Below, piece after piece: positions 51,152 through 62,058 of a stretch of DNA of 64,000 nucleotides. Positions within the stretch are counted from its first letter, which is position 1, and every line of letters starts with the position of its first letter. A program made the position numbers and the translations under genes. Source of the stretch: Prorocentrum cordatum (Eukaryota; Sar; Dinophyceae; Prorocentrales; Prorocentraceae); the NCBI GenBank assembly GCA_963575745.1, contig CAUYUJ010017982.1:752913-816912 (forward strand). Direction: 5' to 3'. The notes beneath the pieces were generated by a model. That model did not search any database and was not told where the DNA came from. It saw only the letters and a list, made by a program, of their open reading frames with translations.

Positions 51152-53859
51152 CTAGGCCGCTGGGTGCAGCAACAGGTGCTGCCTTCTCTTCAACTCATCT
51201 ACTGCCGGGCGCATGTGTTGATCATTTTGCACTCCTTCGTTTGGCAACCGAAGGCGTTTCCCCCTTGGGGGCATTCCCGGACAAAAGGGCCGACCTCGCG
51301 GCAAGAAATAATGATTATCTTGCCACGGGAAAAAGTATGCATATGCATCTCCTCGCTTAAGAAACTCAATGAATGCAACAGAATGATTAGAATGGATCGC
51401 CCCGCCCCCAAATCCGTCTTGGACGGCTGGGAACGCAATGGGTTTCAAGGGTAGGGCAAACGGACGAGTATTAAGCACAGACTTGGGCACATTGTTCTCT
51501 GTGGGGCTCCAGTCTTGCCAGTACATGACTAGCTCATCAATGGTAGCCTCCTCCAATGTATACCCATCGGCTCTTGTCTTCTTTGATGGGCCACCCCCCT
51601 CAACGGCTGGGCCGCCGGAGGGTTGGCAAAAGAACAATACGGCGAGTTTAGCGGCCTTAAACATGTGCTCAACGCACAACTCGGCCGCTTTCGCATTCAG
51701 AATTTGCCCATTCCTGTCCACCTTATAGTCACTATGTTCAGACACAAAGTGGTAAAAATCCCCTGGTGGGTGCTGCAGTTTGCGATAAAGGCTCGCACCG
51801 TCAAGAATCATGATGCGCGGGGAGGTTCCCGCAGCTTTGTAGCCTTCAATCCGACGGTTCATTCGAGCGCGGACGAGGGTGGCAACGTCATCCCACATTC
51901 GGTCAACGCCGCCTCCGGCTGACCGCCAGCACTTGTTGCCCCCACCACCGTACAGGATCTCTATCGCTCCATCCTTTGCGCGAGAGATCGCTGGGTCCAC
52001 AAGACGCTCCGCCGCCTCTACCATTATTCGGATGGTTCCAACGAATAGTGTTGGATTTTATTGTCGCTTCCCCCCTGAGCCAACTCCGTTCAATTCACCG
52101 GTTCCATCAACAATATCATTGAAGTTCCAAAATATGAAACGCACCGGCGTATGGATCCCTTTCTGGTAGTACTTATGCTCTTCCCATTTGTGCTTCTTAG
52201 CCTCTTCCCGAAGGCCGGGGGCATGCATCCACTCATGATATTAGATGAAATGCCGTGTACGTGCTCTTGCATAAAGTACTGAGGCAGAAGGCTGAACGTG
52301 ACTTTGTTGGACGCATTCCGAAACGCGATCGTGTAATCAGAGACAATATGGACGGAACAAGACCAAAACTTGTATTGCTGATGAACCATCAAGCACAAAG
52401 GGTGGAACAAGTCCTTAACACATTTGTTTGCGGCCATCATGGCCGCAATGTCCTCGCCAACAAATTGAATCCATGAATGCCCACTCTGGCGGGCAATCTC
52501 AGTTATAGCCTGGCACCTCTGAAGGAACGACAATTTGCATGCCCAGGCCTTCAACTGGGGATCTGTAATATCAACATAAAGCTGAAGAGTCTCGTTCACT
52601 CGAGATTCCCATTCGTGCGGCGGCGGCTTGGGGCCCGCAGCATACTCTCCCTTCGCCCAGTAATAATCGAGGACGTTCCAGGGGCCCCGCCCAGGGTAGG
52701 GCGGGCCATTCCCCCTCGTCACTCGCCGTCGTCGACCCCGCATCTGGGGGCCCACCTCCGCCGCCGCCCCCTGAGGGGTTGCCGGAAGGCGGAGCGTTTC
52801 CAGTGGGAGAGCCACCCGGGCCAGACGGAGCACCTCCACCACCGGCTGGGCCGGGGGGAGAGCCACCGCCCGCCCCGCCGCCGGCTTGGCCGGGCGGGGC
52901 AGCCGGATTCGAGGCTGACCCAGCGGATGATCCGCCGGCCGCCTGCCGATCAGCTCCAGGATTGTCCAAAGACTTTTGTGGGCCAGATCCGGCCAAGGGA
53001 AGCGCGATGACAGGTTCGCTGGGTGGCTTGCCGAACCGGCTGGGTCGGTCGACGCCCCCGCTCCCAAGCGTGGCCTTTTCGGCGCCCGGTCGGGACCCTC
53101 TTCTCTGCAGTTAGGAGGGCCCTCTGAGGGCGCCTCAGAGCGTCGCTGTTCGGGATCTTCAGGCAAATTTGGCCTCTCCCCAGCAACGACTGGGTCGTGC
53201 TGGCCAGCCTCAGCCGCTGCGTCTGGCGGAGGGTGCTGCTTCTCAGTCAAGCCAGCATCGTCCTCAAGGCCATCCTTCGCGAGCCACGCATCGAAGTTGC
53301 ATGGGCGCGCCCACCGAGGTGCAGCCTTTCGCCAGGCCACCGCCTGTTGAGGGGAAGACCCACAGTAATTGGATCTGGCTGAATCTGCGAGAGCCTCCTC
53401 AACAACATGCACTGGCGTGTAAGATAGGCCTTTGACAACAAGCATGGCGTATATCGCACCCCAACCGTCCCCAGTGGCTTTGCCGCGGGGAGGTGTGCGC
53501 GGCGAAGGGCCCCACATGTTCAACCACAAAACGGGAGCACCTTCTGTCTTGCTGTCCCTTACTGGGACGCTCACAAAGTCTCCGTAGGCTGTCTTCCGCC
53601 GAATGGCTGGGCCAACAGTGGGACCCACGACCTCTCCCTTTTCATGAGTTCGGGCGGGGCGTCGAGTCTCCCCCGGTGCGTTTGTGTACAACCTGCAGAC
53701 TAGCTTCGTCATTTCATCAGGGTACGACTGAGAGTAAGTATCCACAGGAATATGGTCAAGTTCTGGGGGGGCACAATCAAAACGGCACGTCGCCATTCTG
53801 TCGAATGTAGTCCAATGGACGATCCACGGGTCTTGCGACTTGGGAAAATAGACGCTCAA
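51152..53859 (-). CDS. Unknown protein of the mobile block, one frame break and one stop
   Basis: First part (53859-about 52230): VHWTTFDRMATCRFDCAPPE, GAPVLWLNMWGPSPRTPP, WGAIYAMLVVKGLSYTPVHV, an acidic/Pro-rich linker with several family B hairpins, WNVLDYYWAKGEYAAGPKPP, LKAWACKLSFLQRCQAITEI. Near 52230 coding shifts to VRFIFWNFNDIVDGTGELNG, crosses a TAA at about 52045, and continues AAERLVDPAISRAKDGAIEI, MWDDVATLVRARMNRRIEG, PRIMILDGASLYRKLQHPPG, FFPWQDNHYFLPRGRPFCPG to 51152. No family recognised. It overlaps the end of the CTGGS/EWP gene by about 80 bases in another frame, so the two may have been one polyprotein. Confidence 0.45.
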
Positions 53860-56153
53860 AGATCGTCTGGGAAGTGTCGGCTAAATCTGCCTTCAGTGCG
53901 GTAGCGACTTGGTCGTCCCGTATGTATAATATGTTATGTCTCCACATCGTGAAGCGCCAACTCCATCCCCGTTCGCGTACGAACTTAATGTTCCCGGCAT
54001 AACTAGGCCTCGACCATTCTTTCTTGTCGGGAAAGCAACGGAAGATGGGTCTCTCCTCGCGGGGACTGTATTTCCCCTGCGAAGAGATAGCTGTTATCTT
54101 GGCAGGCTTGTTGTTATCAATCGCAGCGTCGGCAGCTCTTTTGCGAGCTGCGATCTCTTCTGCGTGAATCTCTACGCCAGCCTCCATTTCGATGTCAACA
54201 TTCATCACGACATCGCTCGGACTAAAAGGATCAGCCGCTTCCCCAACCGGCATGGCCGGCGGGGCGACATCCCCACTCGGCTGGGCCGATGGGGGTGCCT
54301 TTCGAATTGGATTGGAATGAGCCTTTCCTTTGGGCTCGATCGGGGGTTCTCCCTCCTCAGGTGACTCTGGAGCGACCGAGCAAACCGAAGTCATGTCCTC
54401 CCCCGACGGCTTGGCCGCTGGGGTACCCAGCGGTTGGCACATGGGTTTGGTCAACGACCAATCGGGCGCGCGGGGGCCGCGGCAGGCAAGGCCCGCACAG
54501 CCGCAGCAAGGCGGCCGCGTGGTCCGAGGGGGAGCCGGCCGCCGGGCAGCCCGCGCAAGCTCTGGAGACAAAACGGCAGCGGCACATACGAAATCAGAGG
54601 ATGGGACGGGACGACGACGAGACGACAATAAACGCTCCGCGGCACGAGCAACAACAATGTGAACCTGTTTGGCAAAGGCATCTGTGTAATCTTCAGCTGA
54701 CTTACACTCCCTTCCTCTGGCCTCGACATGCTCATGCGTGCCATCACACCTGCGCTCGAGCCCCTCCGTCACGTCGGGAGACGTGGATGTGATCGCGCAG
54801 GGCTTTTTTCATGAAATTACCCTTGCTGTCCCTCAATCCATACGCACACCCATGCAAAGCCGTTTTGACAAACTCAAGCTCTCTCATGAACTCTTTCACC
54901 TGGGGGGCCCTCCAATAATTACACTGCGCTGGCCACTCAAGGCAAACAGCACCCCCCGCTTTGTGCGCGGCACGGGCAATCTCGCGGAAATTCCAAAACA
55001 GATATCTAAAATCTGTCCTAATGCCTCGAAGCCTACGCATCGCTCTGCGGTTTCCAGTTCGAGAATAATGGGCTTCGTTCGCGTATTGCCAGGGGGAACC
55101 TCCTGTACAGGGCATAGAGCCCCATAGCGCGATGCGTTTTCCTTTATTCAGAGGCAACCTTCGTCCCTCATTGGTTATCATATCTTCCTTCTCCGTGTAC
55201 CGAATTACCTTGCGCGAGCTATCGACAAAATTCTTGGGGCTTCCGATCCTGATCTGAAGGCCACAACAATTTTCTAACAAGAGTCGATCACCGGTCCACT
55301 GGGTGGCCGGAGCACAATCTTCCCGGATCCAGAATTCCGTCCAGCCGGTCCATCTACTTGGGTGATAGTCGCCATCGCTGGAATCGCCATTCGAATTCTG
55401 CTCAAAGGGGTGATGCTATCTATTATCTTCGTCGCGCCAACTATCCGTACGGTCTATAGTCAAACCATGTCGGGTATTGATGGCATAGGTACGACGCCTA
55501 TCATCTAATCCATCTGGGCCAACTGGGCAATCGGTATTTGTTGGTGTACACGTGACAAGTCTGGGAACAAAGTGCCATCGTTTGAGACTCTGTCCGCGCT
55601 GTGTCCATTGATCCCTCCTATCCTGGAAATTAGCAACAGCAGCAGGCGGAAGGTGAGGAAGAAGAAGGGTGTAGCAGAGCACGTTTTCTTCTTGCTCGGT
55701 GTTAACTGGCTCAACGCTCGATCGTTCTTCACACATCTCTTTTAACAGATTCGATGTATCAGATTCGCTTCCCCTGTCGGTTATTTCGAACATCGCTCTC
55801 ATCTCGATCTCCTCCATCGACCTGGATTTATCGGGGCTTTTCCTGGAACCTTCTTCGGTCGTAACAGGAGTGGTTGTACATGCTTCCACGGCTTGGCCGG
55901 GCGCATTCGCCTCCGCGGCTTGGCCGGGGGCGTTCGCCACCACGGCTTGGCCGGGGGCAGCCTCGGCGGCGGCCGGGCGCTGGGCGCCGTCGGGTGCCGC
56001 TGGGGTATGTATTGGTTTTGAAGAATGCACAACGGGCTTACCCTTGTTGGGGCGCTTCTTTTTCTTGTTCATCTTTTTGCTAGGTACAACAGCTCCTCTC
56101 CGCAAAGCCGAACTCGGACCGCAGCGGGGCTTCAGAATCCCCTCGGGTTTCAT
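53777..56153 (-). CDS. CTGGS/EWP-domain protein downstream of the copia RNase H, broken
   Basis: Begins with a basic/Pro-rich part (KKMNKKKKRPNKGKPVVHSS) that carries three family B hairpins at 55895-55950. A TAG near 55424 interrupts the frame. The conserved core follows: WTGWTEFWIREDCAPATQ, LENCCGLQIRIGSP, KVIRYTEKEDMIT, IALWGSMPCTGGSPWQYANE, FRYLFWNFREIARAAHKAGG, AVCLEWPAQCNYWRAP, VKEFMRELEFVKTALHGCA. A one-base shift near 54760 leads to DVTEGLERRCDGTHEHVEAR and AEDYTDAFAKQVHIVVARAA. The Pro-Cys in a GSMPC-T-GGS loop and the later EWP resemble the layout of C5-cytosine methyltransferase motifs IV (PC) and VI (ENV), but the residues differ, so this is only a hypothesis. Similar modules next to copia genes are something I associate with dinoflagellates. 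Confidence 0.5.
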
Positions 56154-57090
56154 GGGAAGGCCGTCCGAAAACGTCGATTCTAAATAGTCTTGGCACCGCT
56201 TGGCGGTCCCAAAATTTAGGAGTCACAGCGTTGACGAGATATGATACCTTAACCCAGGCCAAAGGGTCTGTGAACGTTTTCGTTCCAATGTCGGCAGCTT
56301 CGCGCTGGGTCCGTTCGTGCTGAAGCTCAACGATGCCTCGAGAAAACTGTTCAGACACGGCTGCAGCATCAATGCGATGAGTTCGCGGTAGGTGCATGAG
56401 CTTCATGCGCCCTCCAGCTTTAATAACCTTACATACCGCCTGGCTGTCCTCTAAAAACAAACAACGTACCTGTCGCCCAAGCAATTTCCCAAAGCGGAAG
56501 GGCTGCAAGCAGCTCTTTTCGCAGGGCAAGGTCAGCAGCCACAATCGCTGCCTCGAGAGTACTGTGGGAAACGCATATCTGTCTCTGAGATCCCATAGAC
56601 TGCCCAGCCCTAGTGTATGGGCCCCAAATTGCTTAATAACTGGCACTCGTGCTCCTATGTGTTCGGATGTCGCTGGCCAGGTCCGCGTCAGAGTGTTGCT
56701 TCAACAAGACATCCCCCATTTTGTCACCTACCCATGAAGACACGCGGTAATGAGAGGTACACTTGATGTAACAAATGAGGCGGACAAAGATCCATGTCTT
56801 GTTGCTCTGTCCATTTGGTAATGCAACTGGCCGTATGGCACGCGGCACGGAGCAGGTCGCATCGAGCCATTCTCGCACCGTAAAGGATCTTCATCAAGAC
56901 TTTCGCCGCGATGGGCTGGAGCACTCCCGACTGGGTCGGCGGAGGCCATTGCTTCCTCTGCGGGAGAGCAAATTTCACCTCTAGGGCCGCCTTGGCCGTC
57001 TTCGAGATCGACAAGTTCGGGTCCAAACAGGGTACCCGCAGCGGGATAAGTAGCCGGGTCAGTATCTGTGAGTTGTGCATAAAGTGACAC
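56080..57090 (-). pseudogene. Copia RNase H region
   Basis: Three overlapping frames are needed. The first has AAKVLMKILYGARMARCDLL and CITKWTEQQDMDL, matching the RT-RNase H connection of copia elements. The next contains VSSWVGDKMGD and QHSDADLASDIRTHRST, where the SDAD corresponds to the first catalytic Asp of RNase H (D-A-D in copia). The last has CLFLEDSQAVCKVIKAG, LMHLPRTHRIDAAAVSEQFS and QREAADIGTKTF, the conserved A-D-x-x-T-K end. Two frame changes near 56640 and 56740 break it. Confidence 0.8.
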
Positions 57091-58021
57091 AGGATTCGAA
57101 GAATTCAGTCATGTCGTATTCTATGACTCTGGCCTGTTTGGGTTCTCTCGGTTGGTATGGCTCGGGCGGCTGGGCCGCCGAGTCACCCCCCGTTTCCTCC
57201 TCGTCACTCCCGTCTGGGACGGAGGCGTTCTTTTTGGCCTTAGGAGGCGGTGGGTCCAAAACCGCAGGCAACTTACCTTGCCACGCAACAAACTGTGTAG
57301 ACAGTCGATGTTCACAACCCAAATATCGTCCGACCGCGGTCGGGGGGTCTATCTCCATGCCTTTCGGGCAATTGGGAGATAGGGTTTGTAGCAACCTCCA
57401 ACCTTCAGCTAGCTTGTCTGCAGGGCCAGCCAGCTTAAAATCGTCAACGTAAATTTTCAGGAATAACTTCAGTTCTGTATGAAAATAGCAGCTGCGCCAC
57501 GGGCTGTATTTTACAAATCCTTTAGCCGCAACGTGCCCTTCGCAGCGTTGCTCTCAACATCCTCCTGAATCGGGGCGTCCGTATCAAGATAAAATCAACG
57601 GGCACACGGGATTGCGCATATGCGACCATGAGTCAGGCCACTCATCACGAGGTAGGAATATCCACGTAGGAGTACCACCCAATATTGACTGAGTGTAAGC
57701 CTGGCGGGCGTCGGCTTGTTCAATATTATGGCCTCCGAAGAGCCCGTAAGTATCAGCTGCTTTGCTGGCCTGCATTGTAGCAGGACTGCTGGGCAGTTCT
57801 TGAAATAGAGCAACGCCCTTATTCTGCTCTCTGACGCTCGAACCATCGAAAACTACCCGACCTTTATATTCACGACCCTTGTGTCCGAGTGGCAACTTTG
57901 AGTTCTTCTCGACAAGGCTTAGGAACAGACGACCAAAGTGTGCGCTCTGTCCTTTAAGGTCCGCAACGACATCGGAATATTCTCTAACCTTTTTCTCGTT
58001 CCATGTGCCTATGTCTCGCAA
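57059..58021 (-). pseudogene. Copia reverse transcriptase region
   Basis: Copies RNA into DNA. Seen in order: GREYKGRVVFDGSSVREQNK (template-grip region), NIEQADARQAYTQSILGG with the first catalytic Asp in the A-D-A-R-Q-A-Y-T-Q motif, then WIFLPRDEWPDSW, and after a break LFLKIYVDDFKLAG with the catalytic YVDD box (near 57445). Between them at about 57550-57590 two TGA codons interrupt the frame. Downstream GRYLGCEHRLS is the end-of-RT motif. All three catalytic Asp positions are preserved but the frame is not. Confidence 0.85.
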
Positions 58022-58189
58022 TATTTGCCAATCCTTTCTTAGAGCGGCCTGGGCATCTTGATTAGCCTAGGCCTCTACTTTGGAAACGGAGCGAGCTACA
58101 GCGGCATCAATCTCGGCACGCTGCCATTCGCTGGGAAGTTGGAAGGGCTCGAGATGAGATCCGTAAAAGGGTTGTATAAGTAATCCAAA

Positions 58190-59123
58190 TCAAATCTTTC
58201 CTTTTTCACGGTGGCTAGACATTGGGGCAGAGCTATGTTGCAACGGCGTTCGAGGCACGCTTCGCCGCGACGCGGCAGCCGCCGGACTCAAGGTCAGGCT
58301 TGCCTCTTGTGTCACCTCAGAATCCACATCAGATAACGGGCCCCTGCCGGCTGGGCCGGAGGGAACTCCGTCGCGCGCTACGGCACCACCGCGCCATGTT
58401 CGCTTCCACCAAATATCCTCATCATCCGAAAGATAGTCGTCGGAATCATCCTCCCCAGAGGATTCGGTAGCTACAGCTGCGGCTTGGCCGCCCTGTGCCG
58501 CCTGGCGACGGAATCGCTCAACAACCCACGGCGCGGCTCTTCTTGCCTTTGGATGCGTCGCAAGGTAGGCAGCGGTCTCCTCAGAGGGTGGACGAACCGC
58601 GGGTGGCTGGGCCACTGCGGGCTCGGGCGGAGCTGGTGGATCTTCCACGCCCAAGCTTATATCACGCACGAGGCCAAGACAAGGACCAGGATCGTCTATA
58701 CCAAAGAATCCTCTCTTTTCGGCCTTGCATTGCTCGACGGCCTGCCGGCGTTGAGCCTGATTCACGTTGAACCAGCGTCCAGGATGAATTCCAGGATTGG
58801 TGGATTCGGGCAATTTCTTCAGCCACTGAGCACCGCGCTCAGGATCTGGATCGGTGACCCACACACGGGTCACGGGAACGTAGTCGGGATCATAATGAAG
58901 TACAACCCGTATGCTGCACGTCTTGCGACGTCCTGTCAAAGGGAGCTTTTGTGTCAACTCCTCTTTCGTTAAACCGACGACAATGCGCCTGTCCAGTATT
59001 CCATCGTATCAAGGTTCTGGGTCGCACGAGCAAGGAGCCGCCCTTTTCCTGGAACCTTCCCACGCGGCTTGGCCGCTGAGAAGTTAGATTGTCGACCCAA
59101 ACGATGCTCAATATGTGCGAGAC
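58190..59123 (-). pseudogene. Variable linker between integrase and reverse transcriptase
   Basis: Frame 58957-58190 reads IRVVLHYDPDYVPVTRVWVT and FFGIDDPGPCLGLVRDISLG, then Ala/Pro-rich and acidic segments carrying family B hairpins (58350, 58482 and 58600). A different frame covers 59111-58960. This is the poorly conserved region that in copia elements lies between the integrase C-terminus and RT. One frame change near 58960. Confidence 0.6.
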
Positions 59124-60898
59124 CTAACTTTTGATCTTTATCTTCGTCTGGGCGAGAGTCTCGCTGCGGGTCCCGGCCATCAAACACCACAGGCTCGTCA
59201 TCCACACATAACCCCCCGGACCGTCATCATCATCGGAATCGGCCTCGGGGTCGGGTGGTGGAGCGCCCTCGCCTTCTCGAGGAAGCGGTGGCATAATTAT
59301 GGCGGGATCGTCTGCACTGAACGGATTGACCGGTCGCGCCCCTGCCCCCTGCCGCGGACCGTCTGGGACGGCCGCGGCCTCTCCGGCCGGGGGGATCGTA
59401 ACGGAGCGCACTTCGGTCATTGCCTGCTCGTGCGCTTTCCTCACGGGAAATTGAGGAGATTGATCTTCCGCAGTGCCGTCCAAGATGTTGCTGTACACCA
59501 GATCAGAATTCTCTATGGTGGGTCGTTTACCCTCGGGCGTGCGCCCTGATTCCATATTGAGCCCATCCAATTGTCTCAGCGGCACAACGTAGCTCTCTGG
59601 ACCAACCATGCCCCCCGCTTTGTGCACATACCCAAGGTATATCCCAGGGATCATTGTTCCGCCAGTCTTGGCTGTCCGGAATCTTGACTCTGGCGGGGGT
59701 ACATAGCGCACGAGAGACCCGAAGGGAAGAAGCGGCGCCTCGAACATGTGCCCAAGCGACGTTCCCAATCAGACTTCCCCTCCTCAGGGGTCCTGGCATT
59801 ATAGCAAACACAAAAATATCTGACGGCATGCGTCCAATATGGTGGTGGGAGACCAGCCTGCATGAGCAGCGCTCGGGCCCCCATCTGTACCACGCCGTTC
59901 GCACGTTCGGCAACAGCGTTATGTTTCTTATTTCCTGGGATGGTAGGATCATGGGCAATCTTGAGCTCGTAACATGCCCTTGCAAGCTCACGCGCACCAT
60001 CTGTATAACAATACTCTAACTTCTCTCCCGGGGCCTTGAGGTTTACTTAAAAGTTACAAATATGAACCGCAGACTTGTCGTGCACACCCTGAGCGGCGAG
60101 GAGATCAGTTGCTCGGTCGCGGAAAGTCACGCACGCGATCTCATCGTGGAGCCCCCGCGAGAGTTCATCCATCGCAAACCAATGATCCATCGTCGTCAGG
60201 TGTCCAAGCGAAGTGGGGTTAGCGTATGGGCGGGGAACCTTCAGCCCTTTGTTGCGCGCTTTGCGCTGCTGTCGTCTGATAGCTTTGGCCCAATTGCATA
60301 CTGAACAAAATCGGTTCTTGGGTGTATGAGTTAGAAGATGCGGCAGGGAGGCTGCGGCCTTTTTGAACCGCTCGGCAAAGGAAACCGACACCTCAACCTC
60401 TGCATCGTCTGGGTCTGGTTCTGACGGTGCGTCGATGTCGACTAGTTCGACACCGTCAGCGTCTCCAACTTCACCCTCCTCGGGCCCGGGGGCCGCGTCG
60501 CGCGCATTGGAGTCCAACCCTTGATCCATATCATAGGGGAGGTATCCTGAGACCCCGTGCCAGCAAGAGCTCTTATATGCGGCTGCGCAGGCCACGGCTT
60601 TGCCGGGTCGCTCGTCGGTCTGACCAACGGCTTGGCCGTGACAGGGCAAAGTCGAGAGACACTTGGAGGCAGCAGTGCCGGTCGGTGTCCGACTCCAACC
60701 GCTTTCGCTAGCCTTATGAGGCGAATAATCAAAATAAGTGATGGCACCCGCAGAGTCTAATGAGGACGGAAAAACGGGCGCGAGCTCAGTCGGCCGCCCG
60801 TCAACGTAGCTGTGGTTGCCAATCAGCTCATGTGTATGCAAGTCTATGGTTACGCGAGTCTGAACAGCATGGGGCGGAGGGCCCCCCGCTGATTCCAC
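59124..60898 (-). pseudogene. Copia integrase
   Basis: Inserts the element into DNA. The zinc-binding part ends LTHTPKNRFCSVCNWAKAIR (C-x-x-C). The core begins GHLTTMDHWFAMDELSRGLH with the first catalytic Asp. A TAA at about 60045 interrupts the same frame, which continues EYCYTDGARELARACYELKI (second Asp) and KKHNAVAERANGVVQMGARA (catalytic Glu), then AGLPPPYWTHAVRYFCVCYN. Near 59770 it changes frame to HMFEAPLLPFGSLVRY and TMIPGIYLGYVHKAGG, the family's C-terminal region, ending near 59124. The DDE triad is visible. Confidence 0.85.
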
Positions 60899-61581
60899 GT
60901 TGCCCAGAAATGCCTTGGCGCCCGGCGTCGCGCAACACCACCGCTCGGGAGGTCACCCTCCCCAGCGGCAACCGCGCGCATCCACTGGCCCAGCGCCTCT
61001 TTGCCTGAAAGGGTCAAGTATGGAATCTTGCCCTCAACGACCAGGTCCACTCTTTTACCGCTGGGCAACAATAGGCGGGGCCTTCGGCCTGCTGGCCAGA
61101 AGAAACTAAAGCCGTGATCCATGCACCGCTCTCCTACCGAGATCACGCACGGGGTCTCCTGCATGACCAGGGCGTTAAAACTACCACCCTTAAATTTAGG
61201 GCATGCGATGCGAGCTGAACCGAGGGCTTTTGACTCTCCCCCAGCAGTATTCAGAGTGATCGATTGCGGATGCTTTCGAATCAATCCCATCGCACCTGCA
61301 CTTTTAATATATTTTTCCGCTATGAGGTTATACCGACACCCTGTATCAATTATAAAGCTCAGTGCTCCAAGATAAGCAGCATCCTTGTCTGTGCATCCCG
61401 CAGCGGCTGTGCCGTGTGGGCCCTCTTCCCCCTCCTCAGCCCTCAACCAAAGGTGCCAGACGTCATCTTGTAGGTCTGACGCCCTGATCAGGGCCTCCGC
61501 CGCAGACGCTCTCGACTGAGTGGACATCTGTCGGCGCATTTCCCCTGGGAACCTCCACCTGTCTTTGTCACTTGAGGGCAA
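60850..61581 (-). pseudogene. Copia aspartic protease
   Basis: Processes the polyprotein. The active site is FIIDTGCRYNLIAEKYIKSA (DTG). Downstream are LNTAGGESKALGSARIACP and ALVMQETPCVISVGERCMDH, then FSFFWPAGRRPRLLLPSG, matching the usual end of dinoflagellate copia proteases. The frame is open from 61581 to 60850 and extends upstream as KARRDDLKELPSSDKD. It overlaps the integrase frame by 49 bases, a frame shift between the two. Confidence 0.85.
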
Positions 61582-62058
61582 CTCTTTTAGGTCGTCGCGA
61601 CGCGCCTTCCTGCAAGCGATGGCGGGCTCCGCAGTAGAGGGGCGAAATCGGGCGCGGAATTTGCATCGACCCCCTGTCTGAGATCGAAAGCAATTTTTTC
61701 TAGGGGGGTCGCTCCACTGCGTCTCGATAGCGCCCCGAGAAAGAGGGTGCAGGAAATTTGCAACGATATTTACAATATTCTCAACTTGCTCCCTGCATTC
61801 GTGGTGAAACTCTCCACCGGAGGGATTCCTAGCACCTCCTCCGCTAGTATTTATAGAGGCCTTTGAAAATTGAGGGCCGGCCTGGCACCCAAGCTGACTT
61901 GGTCAGTGGATACCTTCCTATCCCCCCGCTTTCGGTTTGACCGACGCGGGCGTCGCCGCATCCGTCGAGCGAGGAAGGTAAGAAAGAGTACCCTTAACAA
62001 AATTATAACAACTCAGTCTTCCAGCACTGGCGGCTGGGCCGCCAGTGCGAAGCCAATG

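Noticed and set aside
54744-55280. Calling the CTGGS/EWP region a cytosine methyltransferase outright
   Set aside because: Only two motif-like stretches are compatible. The SAM-binding motif is not convincing, and PCTGGS differs from the usual PCQ. Kept as a hypothesis only.
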